From assembly GCA_002687665.1 (NCBI GenBank), contig NZAX01000024.1:1-7023 (forward strand): a stretch of DNA of 7,023 nt, written 5' to 3'. Within the stretch, counting starts at the first letter, position 1. The number at the start of each line of letters is the position of its first letter. The notes under the pieces are model-generated. The model searched no databases. It saw nothing but the letters and a program-made list of their open reading frames with translations, and was not told where the DNA came from. Shown here piece after piece: positions 1-5,646 of this stretch. This stretch comes from Flavobacteriaceae bacterium. GTDB taxonomy: Bacteria; Bacteroidota; Bacteroidia; Flavobacteriales; Flavobacteriaceae. Made by a program: the position numbers and the translations under genes.

Positions 1-711
1 CAAAAACCCTTGGTATCCGTAGGGCTTTAAAGCATGAATGGCTCCAGTTGAACTGATACCGCTCTCGGATACTTTGACAAAATCGTTGGGGATGAACTCA
101 GCTAAGGCCATGCTGGTTTCTAAGCTAACTTCAAAAGTTTTGAGGTTGCGGTTGTTTACCCCTATCATATCCAAAGAGGGCATTAGGGCTTTGTTCAACT
201 CTTCTTGGTTGTGAACTTCCAAAAGCACCTCCAAGCCTAGACTTTTGGCAGTTTGGGAAAGTTGTTTTATCCGTTCCCGATCCAAAACGGCTGCAATCAA
301 TAAGATGATATCTGCACCGTGGGCCTTGGCTTCGAACAATTGATATGGATCGATGATGAATTCTTTTCTCAAGATTGGAATTTGGCATTCTGCCCTGGCA
401 GCGGTCAAATCTTCCAAACTGCCCCCAAAATATTTTTGATCAGTAAGGACAGACATCCCACTGACTCCAGCTTTTTGATAATCTTGGGCGACCTGGTGTA
501 CGGACAAACTACTGTTAATATTATCCAGTGAAGGGGAACGCCTTTTGTACTCGGCGATGATGCCAGTGGGACTATTCTTCAACCCTTGTGACAAAGAAAA
601 AACCTCTCGATCAAACCATGGAGATTGTTCCCAAAAGGTCTGAGGAAATGCGTTAATTCTCAGTTCAACTTCCTTGATTTTGTTTGCGATAATGCTATCC
701 AGTATGGTCAT
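1..711 (-). CDS. trpC: Indole-3-glycerol-phosphate synthase TrpC, 3' end cut off by the window
   Basis: Cytoplasmic TIM-barrel enzyme that closes and decarboxylates 1-(o-carboxyphenylamino)-1-deoxyribulose 5-phosphate to indole-3-glycerol phosphate. Reading the minus strand from the ATG at 711 gives 237 open codons to the window edge; the family is usually about 260, so roughly the last 20-30 residues are missing. Catalytic positions are all present with the spacing of characterised enzymes: E54 and K56 in EYKRRSPS, K116 in LRKEF, E165 in LLEVHN, N186 in GVNNRN, and E216-S217 in SESGI. The start overlaps the trpD stop as ATGA (708-711), which fixes the start and suggests translational coupling. 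No TrpF fusion can be judged because the C-terminus is absent. Identity is near certain. Confidence 0.97.
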   Translation of the reverse strand, partial: MTILDSIIANKIKEVELRINAFPQTFWEQSPWFDREVFSLSQGLKNSPTGIIAEYKRRSPSLDNINSSLSVHQVAQDYQKAGVSGMSVLTDQKYFGGSLEDLTAARAECQIPILRKEFIIDPYQLFEAKAHGADIILLIAAVLDRERIKQLSQTAKSLGLEVLLEVHNQEELNKALMPSLDMIGVNNRNLKTFEVSLETSMALAEFIPNDFVKVSESGISSTGAIHALKPYGYQGFL

Positions 712-1703
712 GATGCACTGAGATTCTGGAGTGTTTTAAATGATTTGGCGGCATGTCCCGAGAGTAGGGAGACTTTTGCTTTTTCAAAACCCTCCAGTGG
801 AGTACAGTTGGTGGCGGTAGCTATGGCCATGGCGGCATTGGCACAAACTACATTGATTTGGGCCTGGCTGCCTTTTCCATCCAATATGGCCGTAAAGATG
901 GCAGCAGAAGAGGGGACTGATGCACCACCACTTATTTGTTTTTCGTCCAGTGCTACCAAACCAAAATCTTGAGGAACAATAAGACTTTCCCCATTGTTTC
1001 TGATCGCCTTAGCGGGACCAGTTAGTGAAATTTCATCATAACCATCCAAGGCATGTATTATGGTAAAATTTTGATCTGTTTTTTGGAAGAGGTAGCCGTA
1101 CAGTCTTGCTAATTCTAAATTAAAAACCCCTGTGAGTTGATGTTTGGGAAAGGTCGGATTGACCAGTGGCCCTAGCATGTTGAAAAAAGTCTTGACACCC
1201 AGTTCCCTTCGGATAGGAGCAACGTTTTTCATCGCCGGGTGGAAGAGAGGGGCGTGTAGATTGCAAATTCCCGCTTGATCGATACAGCGTTTGATAAAAT
1301 CGGCATCATTTGAAAACCGAATCCCCAGATATTCAAGTACATCGCTTGAACCACAGCCCGAAGAAACACCGTAATTCCCATGTTTCGCAACCTTAACTCC
1401 AGCTCCTGCAGTGACAAAGGAAGCGAGGGTAGAGATATTAAAGGTGTTTTTCCCGTCTCCGCCCGTTCCGCATAAATCGATCGGACTGAATTCACTCAAG
1501 TCGATGAACAAACAAAGCTTTTGCAGTGCTTTTCTAAAACCTTCGAGTTCTTCGAGGGTGATGCTGCGCATCATGAATACGGTCAAAAAAGAGGCAATCT
1601 GACTGGGGTTGAACTTTCCCTTTGTGATGTCCGTTAGTAAGCCCTCTGACTCTTTTCTGTCTAAGGTTTCGTGATGGGTCAGGCGGTTGAGTATGGCTTC
1701 CAT
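708..1703 (-). CDS. trpD: Anthranilate phosphoribosyltransferase TrpD
   Basis: Transfers phosphoribose from PRPP to anthranilate, the second step of the Trp-specific branch; cytoplasmic, usually a homodimer. The 331 residues match the family length. An N-terminal helical domain (about 1-70) is followed by the nucleoside phosphorylase-like fold. Visible motifs: CGTGGDGKNTFNIST at 78-92 (PRPP/Mg glycine loop), KHGN at 107-110 followed by SSGCGSSDVLE up to 124 (anthranilate/PRPP site), RRELGVKTFFNMLGPLVNP at 165-183, and DGYDEIS at 220-226 (acidic metal-binding pair). It starts 3 nt after the trpG stop and its stop overlaps the trpC start. The protein contains no tryptophan. TrpD stands alone here and is not fused to TrpG. 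Confidence 0.97.
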   Translation of the reverse strand: MEAILNRLTHHETLDRKESEGLLTDITKGKFNPSQIASFLTVFMMRSITLEELEGFRKALQKLCLFIDLSEFSPIDLCGTGGDGKNTFNISTLASFVTAGAGVKVAKHGNYGVSSGCGSSDVLEYLGIRFSNDADFIKRCIDQAGICNLHAPLFHPAMKNVAPIRRELGVKTFFNMLGPLVNPTFPKHQLTGVFNLELARLYGYLFQKTDQNFTIIHALDGYDEISLTGPAKAIRNNGESLIVPQDFGLVALDEKQISGGASVPSSAAIFTAILDGKGSQAQINVVCANAAMAIATATNCTPLEGFEKAKVSLLSGHAAKSFKTLQNLSAS

Positions 1704-1706
1704 GTT

Positions 1707-2270
1707 TTAGCTATTGATCCAGTTTTCTAGTATTTTCTTTCCGTAGGGAGTCAAAATGGATTCGGGGTGAAATTGTACAGCCCTGATCGGCAGGCTTTTA
1801 TGTCTGAGGGACATTAATTGTTGGTTTTCATCAAAAGAGGTGGCAACCAAATCTGGCGGCAATGGGGTTTGAACAACCCATGAGTGATATCGTCCCACAT
1901 CAAAATTTTGAGGCAAGTCCTTAAACAATAGGTCGTCTTCGGCCACCCTAACTGGTGTAGCTACTCCGTGGAAAACAGTATCCAAATTGACAAGGCTAGC
2001 TCCAAAAACTTCTCCTATTGCCTGTTGACCCAAACACACCCCAAGAATTTTTTTTGTGAAAGCGTATCTTTCGATGGTTGCCTTTAGCAATCCCGCTTCA
2101 TCTGGGATACCAGGACCCGGAGAGAGCAATAGATATTCATACTCCTCGGGTTCTGAAAGCTCAAATTGATCGTTCCGCCTTACTGTGACTTTGGCTCCCA
2201 ATTCCTCTAGGTAATGTACCAAATTGTAGGTAAAGGAATCATAATTATCAATGACAAATATTTTTTTCAT
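1707..2270 (-). CDS. trpG: Anthranilate synthase component II, glutamine amidotransferase TrpG
   Basis: Class I glutamine amidotransferase subunit that hydrolyses glutamine and passes ammonia to TrpE for anthranilate synthesis. At 187 residues it is a stand-alone amidotransferase domain of normal length. Motifs in order: FVIDNYDSFTYNL at 5-17, LSPGPG at 49-54, nucleophile C79 in GVCLGQQAIGE, GRYHSW at 126-131, and H168/E170 in QFHPES completing the Cys-His-Glu triad. The residue three after the nucleophile is Q82, where many enzymes have H (GHQAI); this is not a catalytic triad position. The start lies 2 nt after the trpE stop, placing it in the trp operon. PabA could look similar, but the operon context with trpE, trpD and trpC decides for TrpG; the protein could still serve both pathways, which the sequence cannot tell. 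Confidence 0.95.
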   Translation of the reverse strand: MKKIFVIDNYDSFTYNLVHYLEELGAKVTVRRNDQFELSEPEEYEYLLLSPGPGIPDEAGLLKATIERYAFTKKILGVCLGQQAIGEVFGASLVNLDTVFHGVATPVRVAEDDLLFKDLPQNFDVGRYHSWVVQTPLPPDLVATSFDENQQLMSLRHKSLPIRAVQFHPESILTPYGKKILENWINS

Positions 2271-2272
2271 AC

Positions 2273-3676
2273 TTATAATCTTTCGGCCATTGTTAAGGCT
2301 TTGTCCAAGGCCCCCAATTTATTGTATACCTCTTGTAATTCTTTTTTCGGTGTAGATTTAGACACTATGCCTGCTCCCGCTTGATAGTGGAGTTGCTGGT
2401 TTTTACTTGTAAAAGAACGGATGATGATGCAGTGGTTGAAGTTGCCTTCAAAATCCATATACCCCAATGCTCCTCCATAAGCATTTCGGGCGGTCTTTTC
2501 GTAGCGATCAATGAGCTGAAGTGCCATATGTTTTGGTGCGCCGCTTAAGGTTCCCGCGGGGAAAGTATCAGCTACCACTTGAAAGGTTTTAGTATAGGAT
2601 TTTAGATAAGCTGTAACCTTAGAAACCAAGTGGATGACGTGGGAGAAAAATTGTATTTCCCTATTTTTTTCTACGACAACTTCGTTGCCGTTTCGGCTGA
2701 GGTCGTTACGAGCGAGATCTACCAGCATTACATGTTCAGAGTTTTCTTTGGGATCGGATGCCAAAAGTTCAGCCGAGGCTAAGTCCTCCTGATCATTGCC
2801 CGTTCTTTTAAAAGTACCAGCAATGGGGTGAATTTCAGCTTTGCCTTGTTCAACCACCAGCTGTGCCTCGGGCGAGCTACCAAAAATTTTAAAATCACCG
2901 TAGTCAAAAAAGAAGAGATAGGGCGAGGGGTTTATGGATCTCAATGTGCGGTACACATTGAATTCGTCTCCCGAAAAGCCTTGCGAAAATTGGCGTGAAA
3001 GCACCAACTGAAAAACATCCCCCCTAAAACAGTGTTCCTTGGCCTTATTGACAAGGGAGATAAACTCTTCATCTGTGAGGTTTGATAATTTTTCACCTTG
3101 TTTTTTGAATTGATATGATGTAGTGTTGTCTTTTTTGAGAATTCTTTCAATCTCATCTAGGTTGTTTAGCCCGTCATAACTATGAGAAAACAAATGTGCC
3201 TCATGATTAAAAAGACTGATTGCGATGATGTTTTGGTAAACGGCATAATAGATTTCAGGGAGCTCCAGATTGTCTTTGTCTTTTCTGAGAGTTAAATTTT
3301 CAAAGTGGGCCACTGCCTCGTGTGCGATGAATCCAAAAAGTCCGTTGGTGATAAATTTGAAAGGGAATTTTTTTGACTCGAATTGCTGAGCAAAATCTTG
3401 AATTAACTGGGGGACTTGATCTACTGAGGTCAAGCTTTTTTCTTGATTACTTCCGTTGGGAAAGTTATAAGTTATTTTTGTCCCGCTGATACTCAGGCTG
3501 GCAATAGGGTTGCAACAGATGTAGGAGAAGTTGTTGGCTCGGGCATCGTAGTCGCTACTCTCCAGGAGTAAGCTATGGGGAAATTGATCCCTGATTTTGA
3601 GATAGACGCTAACCGGGGTGAGTGTGTCTGCAAGAATTTTTTGGTGCTCCGAATGTAATTTAAACCTTTTACTCAT
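2273..3676 (-). CDS. trpE: Anthranilate synthase component I TrpE
   Basis: Chorismate-binding subunit that makes anthranilate from chorismate and ammonia, the committed step of Trp synthesis. The 467 residues fit the family. The N-terminal domain carries LLESSD at 37-42, corresponding to the LLES region that forms the Trp feedback-inhibition site in characterised TrpE, so allosteric inhibition is likely. The C-terminal chorismate-binding domain has GDVFQLVLSRQF 219-230, NPSPYLF 249-255, GSSPE 266-270, PIAGTFKR 284-291, ASDPKENSEHVMLVDLARND from 306, TFPAGTLSGAPK 371-382, RNAYGGALGY 397-406 and AGAGIVSKSTP 433-443. It is the first structural gene of the operon and sits directly behind the leader attenuator. 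The ATG at 3676 is 13 nt after the terminator stem and has no Shine-Dalgarno sequence. The protein contains no tryptophan. PabB is the main alternative but is disfavoured by context. Confidence 0.96.
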   Translation of the reverse strand: MSKRFKLHSEHQKILADTLTPVSVYLKIRDQFPHSLLLESSDYDARANNFSYICCNPIASLSISGTKITYNFPNGSNQEKSLTSVDQVPQLIQDFAQQFESKKFPFKFITNGLFGFIAHEAVAHFENLTLRKDKDNLELPEIYYAVYQNIIAISLFNHEAHLFSHSYDGLNNLDEIERILKKDNTTSYQFKKQGEKLSNLTDEEFISLVNKAKEHCFRGDVFQLVLSRQFSQGFSGDEFNVYRTLRSINPSPYLFFFDYGDFKIFGSSPEAQLVVEQGKAEIHPIAGTFKRTGNDQEDLASAELLASDPKENSEHVMLVDLARNDLSRNGNEVVVEKNREIQFFSHVIHLVSKVTAYLKSYTKTFQVVADTFPAGTLSGAPKHMALQLIDRYEKTARNAYGGALGYMDFEGNFNHCIIIRSFTSKNQQLHYQAGAGIVSKSTPKKELQEVYNKLGALDKALTMAERL

Positions 3677-3681
3677 GTTGT

Positions 3682-3718
3682 AAAATTAAAAAAGGCTTGT
3701 CGTGATGACAAGCCTTTT
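3682..3718 (-). terminator. Rho-independent attenuator terminator of the trp leader (strands 3:4)
   Basis: On the minus strand a perfect 12-bp stem (AAAAGGCTTGTC, 3718-3707, with GACAAGCCTTTT, 3701-3690) closes a 5-nt loop ATCAC. The last four stem bases and the next two give six consecutive T, then AATTTT. It lies between the trp leader ORF and trpE, in the direction of the operon and with no gene end for it to terminate, so its natural role is conditional termination. The tract ends only a few bases before the trpE ATG. Confidence 0.93.
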
Positions 3719-3759
3719 ATATAGATATTAGGGTATCACGAATTGTTTATAACATTTCG
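3700..3759 (-). promoter_or_regulatory. Alternative RNA pairings of the trp attenuator (1:2 hairpin and 2:3 antiterminator)
   Basis: Strand 1:2: CGAA (3759-3756) pairs UUCG (3742-3739), then an A-A mismatch, then UGUU (3754-3751) pairs AACA (3747-3744) around a 3-nt AUA loop that includes the first bases of the leader stop codon. Strand 2:3: UCGUGAU (3741-3735) is perfectly complementary to AUCACGA (3706-3700), which is the terminator loop plus the first two bases of its 3' arm. The two pairings share U3741-G3739, so they exclude each other, and 2:3 disrupts the top of the terminator. Possible extra antiterminator pairs (ACCC, 3734-3731, with parts of the 5' terminator arm) need bulges. The 7-bp core is short against a 12-bp terminator, so its strength is uncertain. 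Confidence 0.72.
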
Positions 3760-3794
3760 GTCCACCAGCTTATTTGAACATTTTGGATATTCAT
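3747..3794 (-). CDS. trpL: Trp leader peptide with tandem Trp codons
   Basis: A 15-codon ORF on the minus strand, ATG at 3794 and TAA at 3749-3747, encoding MNIQNVQISWWTEML. The two adjacent TGG codons (3766-3761, residues 10-11) are the hallmark of a ribosome-mediated trp attenuator. The ORF sits 2 codons-worth of bases behind a TAnnTTTG promoter box and upstream of a terminator that precedes trpE. The peptide itself is expected to have no function; its translation senses charged tRNA-Trp. The stop codon lies 5 nt before the antiterminator strand, so a ribosome reaching the stop would mask that strand while one stalled at the Trp codons would not. It is too short for automated gene callers. 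Family knowledge: TrpL leader peptides are best described in Proteobacteria; the functional call here is inference from architecture. Confidence 0.9.
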   Translation of the reverse strand: MNIQNVQISWWTEML

Positions 3795-3798
3795 GGAG

Positions 3799-3828
3799 CA
3801 AATATAAATGAAAAAAACATTAATGCAA
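3799..3828 (-). promoter_or_regulatory. trp operon promoter, Bacteroidota type
   Basis: On the minus strand TATATTTG (3806-3799) matches the Bacteroidota -7 consensus TAnnTTTG exactly, and TTG (3828-3826, within GGTTGC) lies 19 nt upstream, matching the TTTG/TTG -33 element and usual spacing. It is placed directly before the trp leader ORF. By the usual -7 geometry transcription would start near 3796, about two bases before the leader ATG. The start site is predicted, not measured. Confidence 0.75.
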
Positions 3829-3849
3829 CCTAATATTGCTTTTTTAAGC

Positions 3850-4428
3850 CTAATTCCACTGAAGACTAACTTCCATTCTGATATCGTCTAAGATTAGTTT
3901 GTCGCCAAGGTTTTCAAAAAACGAACCTGAGCGAAAACGAACGTTGTATTTGGATCGATCAAAGGTCAAATTTGCTATTGCAGTTTTTTTATCTCCTAAA
4001 ATTATTGTAAAATCAACAGGGTGTTTGATACCCTTTATGGTTAATTCACCATATAGTTTTTGAACATCTCCTTCAACTTTTGCTTTTTGGGTTATTTTCA
4101 AGGTTGCCTCGGGATATTTATCGACACTAAAAAAATCGTCTGACCTAAGGTGACCCTCAAGTCTTGCTTTTGCTCCACCTGATAAATCCTCAACACTGAG
4201 TGAGGTCATATTTACTACAAAAGTTCCTCCGATAATCAAACCATCTTGGAGCTCGATCTGTCCTTCTTTAAAGCTGAGATTACCAAAATGAGTTTTTCCT
4301 GTTAGTTCTTCACCGTACCAACGTATTAGACATTGTGTTTGGTTGGCAGTAAGGCTTTGAGAATATGAAAAGGCTATGCTAGTCAGAGTCAATGTAATAG
4401 TGATAATACATTTAAAAGTTATTTTCAT
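3850..4428 (-). CDS. Secreted YceI-family lipid-binding-like protein
   Basis: YceI-family proteins are small lipocalin-like beta-barrels; a structurally characterised member binds polyisoprenoid. The physiological role is unknown in most bacteria. Residues 1-24 look like a Sec signal peptide (basic start MKITFK, hydrophobic core, end near SYSQ), so export is likely, giving a periplasmic mature protein of about 168 residues. Family marks: W37 in IRWYGEELTGKTHFG, GTFVVNMTSL 68-77, LEGHLRSDDFFSVDKYP 90-106, GELTIKGIKHPVDF 127-140 and FDRSKYNVRF with SGSFFENLGDK to 177. The 192 residues fit the family. It starts 17 nt after the marR stop, so both are probably co-transcribed and controlled by that MarR. 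No Shine-Dalgarno is visible. The ligand cannot be deduced. Confidence 0.9.
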   Translation of the reverse strand: MKITFKCIITITLTLTSIAFSYSQSLTANQTQCLIRWYGEELTGKTHFGNLSFKEGQIELQDGLIIGGTFVVNMTSLSVEDLSGGAKARLEGHLRSDDFFSVDKYPEATLKITQKAKVEGDVQKLYGELTIKGIKHPVDFTIILGDKKTAIANLTFDRSKYNVRFRSGSFFENLGDKLILDDIRMEVSLQWN

Positions 4429-4445
4429 AATTGAAGATTTAAATA

Positions 4446-4877
4446 TTAATGATTTAAAGTTATTTTATTAATTAAATTTCTGAGAGTTTTTTGTTCTTCC
4501 AAGTTTAGCGGTTTCAAAATGGTAGCCTCCGTTTTCTGGATTTTAGTATCGAGATTGCTCAAAACATCCAAACCTTTGTCGGTAATTGTGATTTCAATTT
4601 TCCTCCTATTTTCTTTGCAAGTTTTGCGAACCACTAATTTCTTTAAAATTAATTTGTCTACCAAGCGTGTGGTATTGCTCATTTTGTGAATCATTCTTTT
4701 TTGCACGGTTTGCAAATTTGCGGGTATTCCCTTGCGTCCCCTTAAAATTCTTAGTACATTGAACTGTTGTAATGAAATATCGAAGGACTTTAGTACTTCT
4801 CCTATATGTTCTTCAACTTTAGATCCTGCTTTAAGAATTCCTACAACAGTATTTTTAGCCAATTCTAGAGATTCCAT
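4446..4877 (-). CDS. MarR-family winged-helix transcriptional regulator
   Basis: Dimeric DNA-binding regulator of the MarR family, typical length at 143 residues. N- and C-terminal helices (about 1-30 and 110-143) would form the dimer interface. The winged helix lies between: helices at about 34-60 with LQQFNVLRILRG, a recognition helix at about 62-80 (KMSNTTRLVDKLILKKLV), and the wing at about 84-102 with ENRRKIEITITDKG, matching the usual DxRxxxVxLTxKG pattern. A single cysteine, C87, sits at the base of the wing; redox sensing as in OhrR uses an N-terminal Cys, so there is no basis to call it a peroxide sensor. It leads the operon with the YceI gene and is divergent from the rhodanese. Palindromes over its own promoter suggest autorepression. 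The inducer is unknown. Confidence 0.92.
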   Translation of the reverse strand: MESLELAKNTVVGILKAGSKVEEHIGEVLKSFDISLQQFNVLRILRGRKGIPANLQTVQKRMIHKMSNTTRLVDKLILKKLVVRKTCKENRRKIEITITDKGLDVLSNLDTKIQKTEATILKPLNLEEQKTLRNLINKITLNH

Positions 4878-4879
4878 AT

Positions 4880-4908
4880 TTGTAACTACAATATTTGTTA
4901 ATACAAAT
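4880..4908. promoter_or_regulatory. Candidate MarR operators: two adjacent palindromes
   Basis: Two inverted repeats lie between marR and its promoter: TTGTAACTACAA (4880-4891, 5-bp arms, 2-nt spacer) and ATTTGTTAATACAAAT (4893-4908, 6-bp arms, 4-nt spacer). The second overlaps the predicted -7 box and start site of marR. Similar TACAAA words recur at 4921 and 4932. MarR proteins bind 12-20 bp inverted repeats of this kind, so repression of the marR-yceI operon is a reasonable inference. The AT-rich background makes short palindromes less surprising. Confidence 0.55.
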
Positions 4909-4938
4909 GTAAAAGAAATTTACAAATTTTATACAAAA
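4904..4938 (-). promoter_or_regulatory. Candidate promoter of the marR-yceI operon
   Basis: On the minus strand TACATTTG (4911-4904) matches TAnnTTTG exactly. The nearest TTTG upstream is 4937-4934, giving a 22-nt spacer, slightly longer than the usual 19-21, so the -33 element is weaker. The predicted start near 4901 gives a 5' leader of about 24 nt before the marR ATG. Confidence 0.5.
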
Positions 4939-4961
4939 TTTATTTTTTTGCTTTATAATAT

Positions 4962-4969
4962 TAATTTTG
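4962..4969 (+). promoter_or_regulatory. Candidate -7 element for the rhodanese gene
   Basis: TAATTTTG matches TAnnTTTG and ends 12 bp before the rhodanese ATG. No TTTG is found at 19-21 nt upstream, so this is a half-supported promoter in very AT-rich DNA. Confidence 0.35.
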
Positions 4970-4981
4970 AATTAAAAAATT

Positions 4982-5287
4982 ATGAATTTATCACAAGAGG
5001 AGTGGAAAAAAAAAATTAAAAGCGATGAAAACGCCTTTTTGCTGGATGTAAGAACACTTGAGGAATTTCAGGAAGGTCATATCTCAAATGCAAAATTAAT
5101 TGATATTCTCCAAGCCGAAGACTTTCTTGAGTCAATTAAGTCTTTGGATCCAAAAAAAAACTATTATGTTTATTGTAGATCTGGAGCTCGAAGTTCTCAG
5201 GCCTGTCAATTGATGAATCAGACAGGTATATCTACAACCTATAATTTACTAGGTGGGTTTATGGAATGGGAAGAAGCCTCTTTGTAG
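4982..5287 (+). CDS. Single-domain rhodanese-like sulfurtransferase
   Basis: Rhodanese-fold protein expected to carry a persulfide on its active cysteine and transfer sulfur; thiosulfate is the classic donor but the true partner is unknown. At 101 residues it is one domain, the size of GlpE. Motifs: LLDVRTLEEFQEGHI at 20-34 (CH2A-like signature), YCRSGARSS at 64-72 with nucleophile C65 and R70-S71 closing the active loop, and LLGGFMEWE at 89-97 (CH2B-like end). All catalytic elements are intact. No signal peptide or membrane segment is visible, so it should be cytoplasmic. An in-frame TAA at 4973-4975 leaves the ATG at 4982 as the only good start. It is divergent from marR, and the shared 104-bp spacer may link their regulation. 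No strong terminator follows. Confidence 0.93.
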   Translation: MNLSQEEWKKKIKSDENAFLLDVRTLEEFQEGHISNAKLIDILQAEDFLESIKSLDPKKNYYVYCRSGARSSQACQLMNQTGISTTYNLLGGFMEWEEASL

Positions 5288-5418
5288 TTAATTCCTTTAA
5301 AAATTTTCCTAAATTAAGATTACAGATGACTTTAGGTGTTTACTTCCGTCACGCAAAAAACTATTCCTCAGTTGTTCTTTGAGTTTTATTTTTAAACTTT
5401 TATTTCTAAATTTATTTT

Positions 5419-5646
5419 GTGAGTCAGGTTAGTACATTACGTCATTTTTTTGAAAAATATGGCTTTGCTGTTTCCGCCCGCTTGGCAGATTTTTTGGGCA
5501 TGAATGTTAAGAGTGTTCGTTTATTTTTTATTTATGCTTCCTTCACTACAGTAGTTGGAGGTTTTCTCATATATTTGACCTTGGCTTTTTGGCTTAAACT
5601 CAAAGATTTGATCTACACCAAAAGAACATCCGTATTTGACCTATAA
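5419..5646 (+). CDS. Small PspC-like membrane protein, GTG start
   Basis: A 75-residue protein resembling the short PspC-domain proteins of Bacteroidota. Residues 8-34 (FFEKYGFAVSARLADFLGMN, then VKSVRL) correspond to the helix-turn-helix-like amphipathic part in which PspC proteins usually read GVCGGLAxxxG; one transmembrane helix follows at about 35-58, then a basic tail and SVFDL, an ending I recall from this subgroup. The start is GTG at 5419: an in-frame TAA lies at 5407-5409 and the first in-frame ATG is residue 28, which would destroy the domain. E. coli PspC acts in membrane stress with PspA/B, but no such genes are seen here, so function is unknown. It stands 131 bp behind the rhodanese on the same strand; co-transcription is possible but not shown. 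Confidence 0.72.
   Translation: MSQVSTLRHFFEKYGFAVSARLADFLGMNVKSVRLFFIYASFTTVVGGFLIYLTLAFWLKLKDLIYTKRTSVFDL

Noticed and set aside
625..972. Plus-strand ORF of 115 codons inside trpD/trpC
   Set aside because: It lies antisense to trpD and trpC, whose conserved catalytic motifs are intact; the peptide has no recognisable domain.
3838..3849. GCTT-AAAA-AAGC hairpin directly after yceI
   Set aside because: Only 4 bp, AT-rich and without a following T tract, so not a credible terminator.
4732..5019. 95-codon plus-strand ORF spanning the marR start and the rhodanese start
   Set aside because: Antisense to marR and out of frame with the rhodanese; it reads through the promoter region and matches no family.
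5326..5382. 18-codon ORF between the rhodanese and the PspC-like gene
   Set aside because: No codon bias, motif or regulatory context such as repeated codons or a nearby terminator; expected by chance.
5367..5393. CTCA...TGAG hairpin followed by a T-rich run after the rhodanese gene
   Set aside because: Only 4 bp with a 9-nt loop; too weak to call a terminator even with the T-rich tail.
5378..5408. Possible promoter for the PspC-like gene: TTTG (5378-5381), 19-nt spacer, TATTTCTA
   Set aside because: The spacing is right but the -7 candidate misses two consensus positions including the final G; not strong enough to list.
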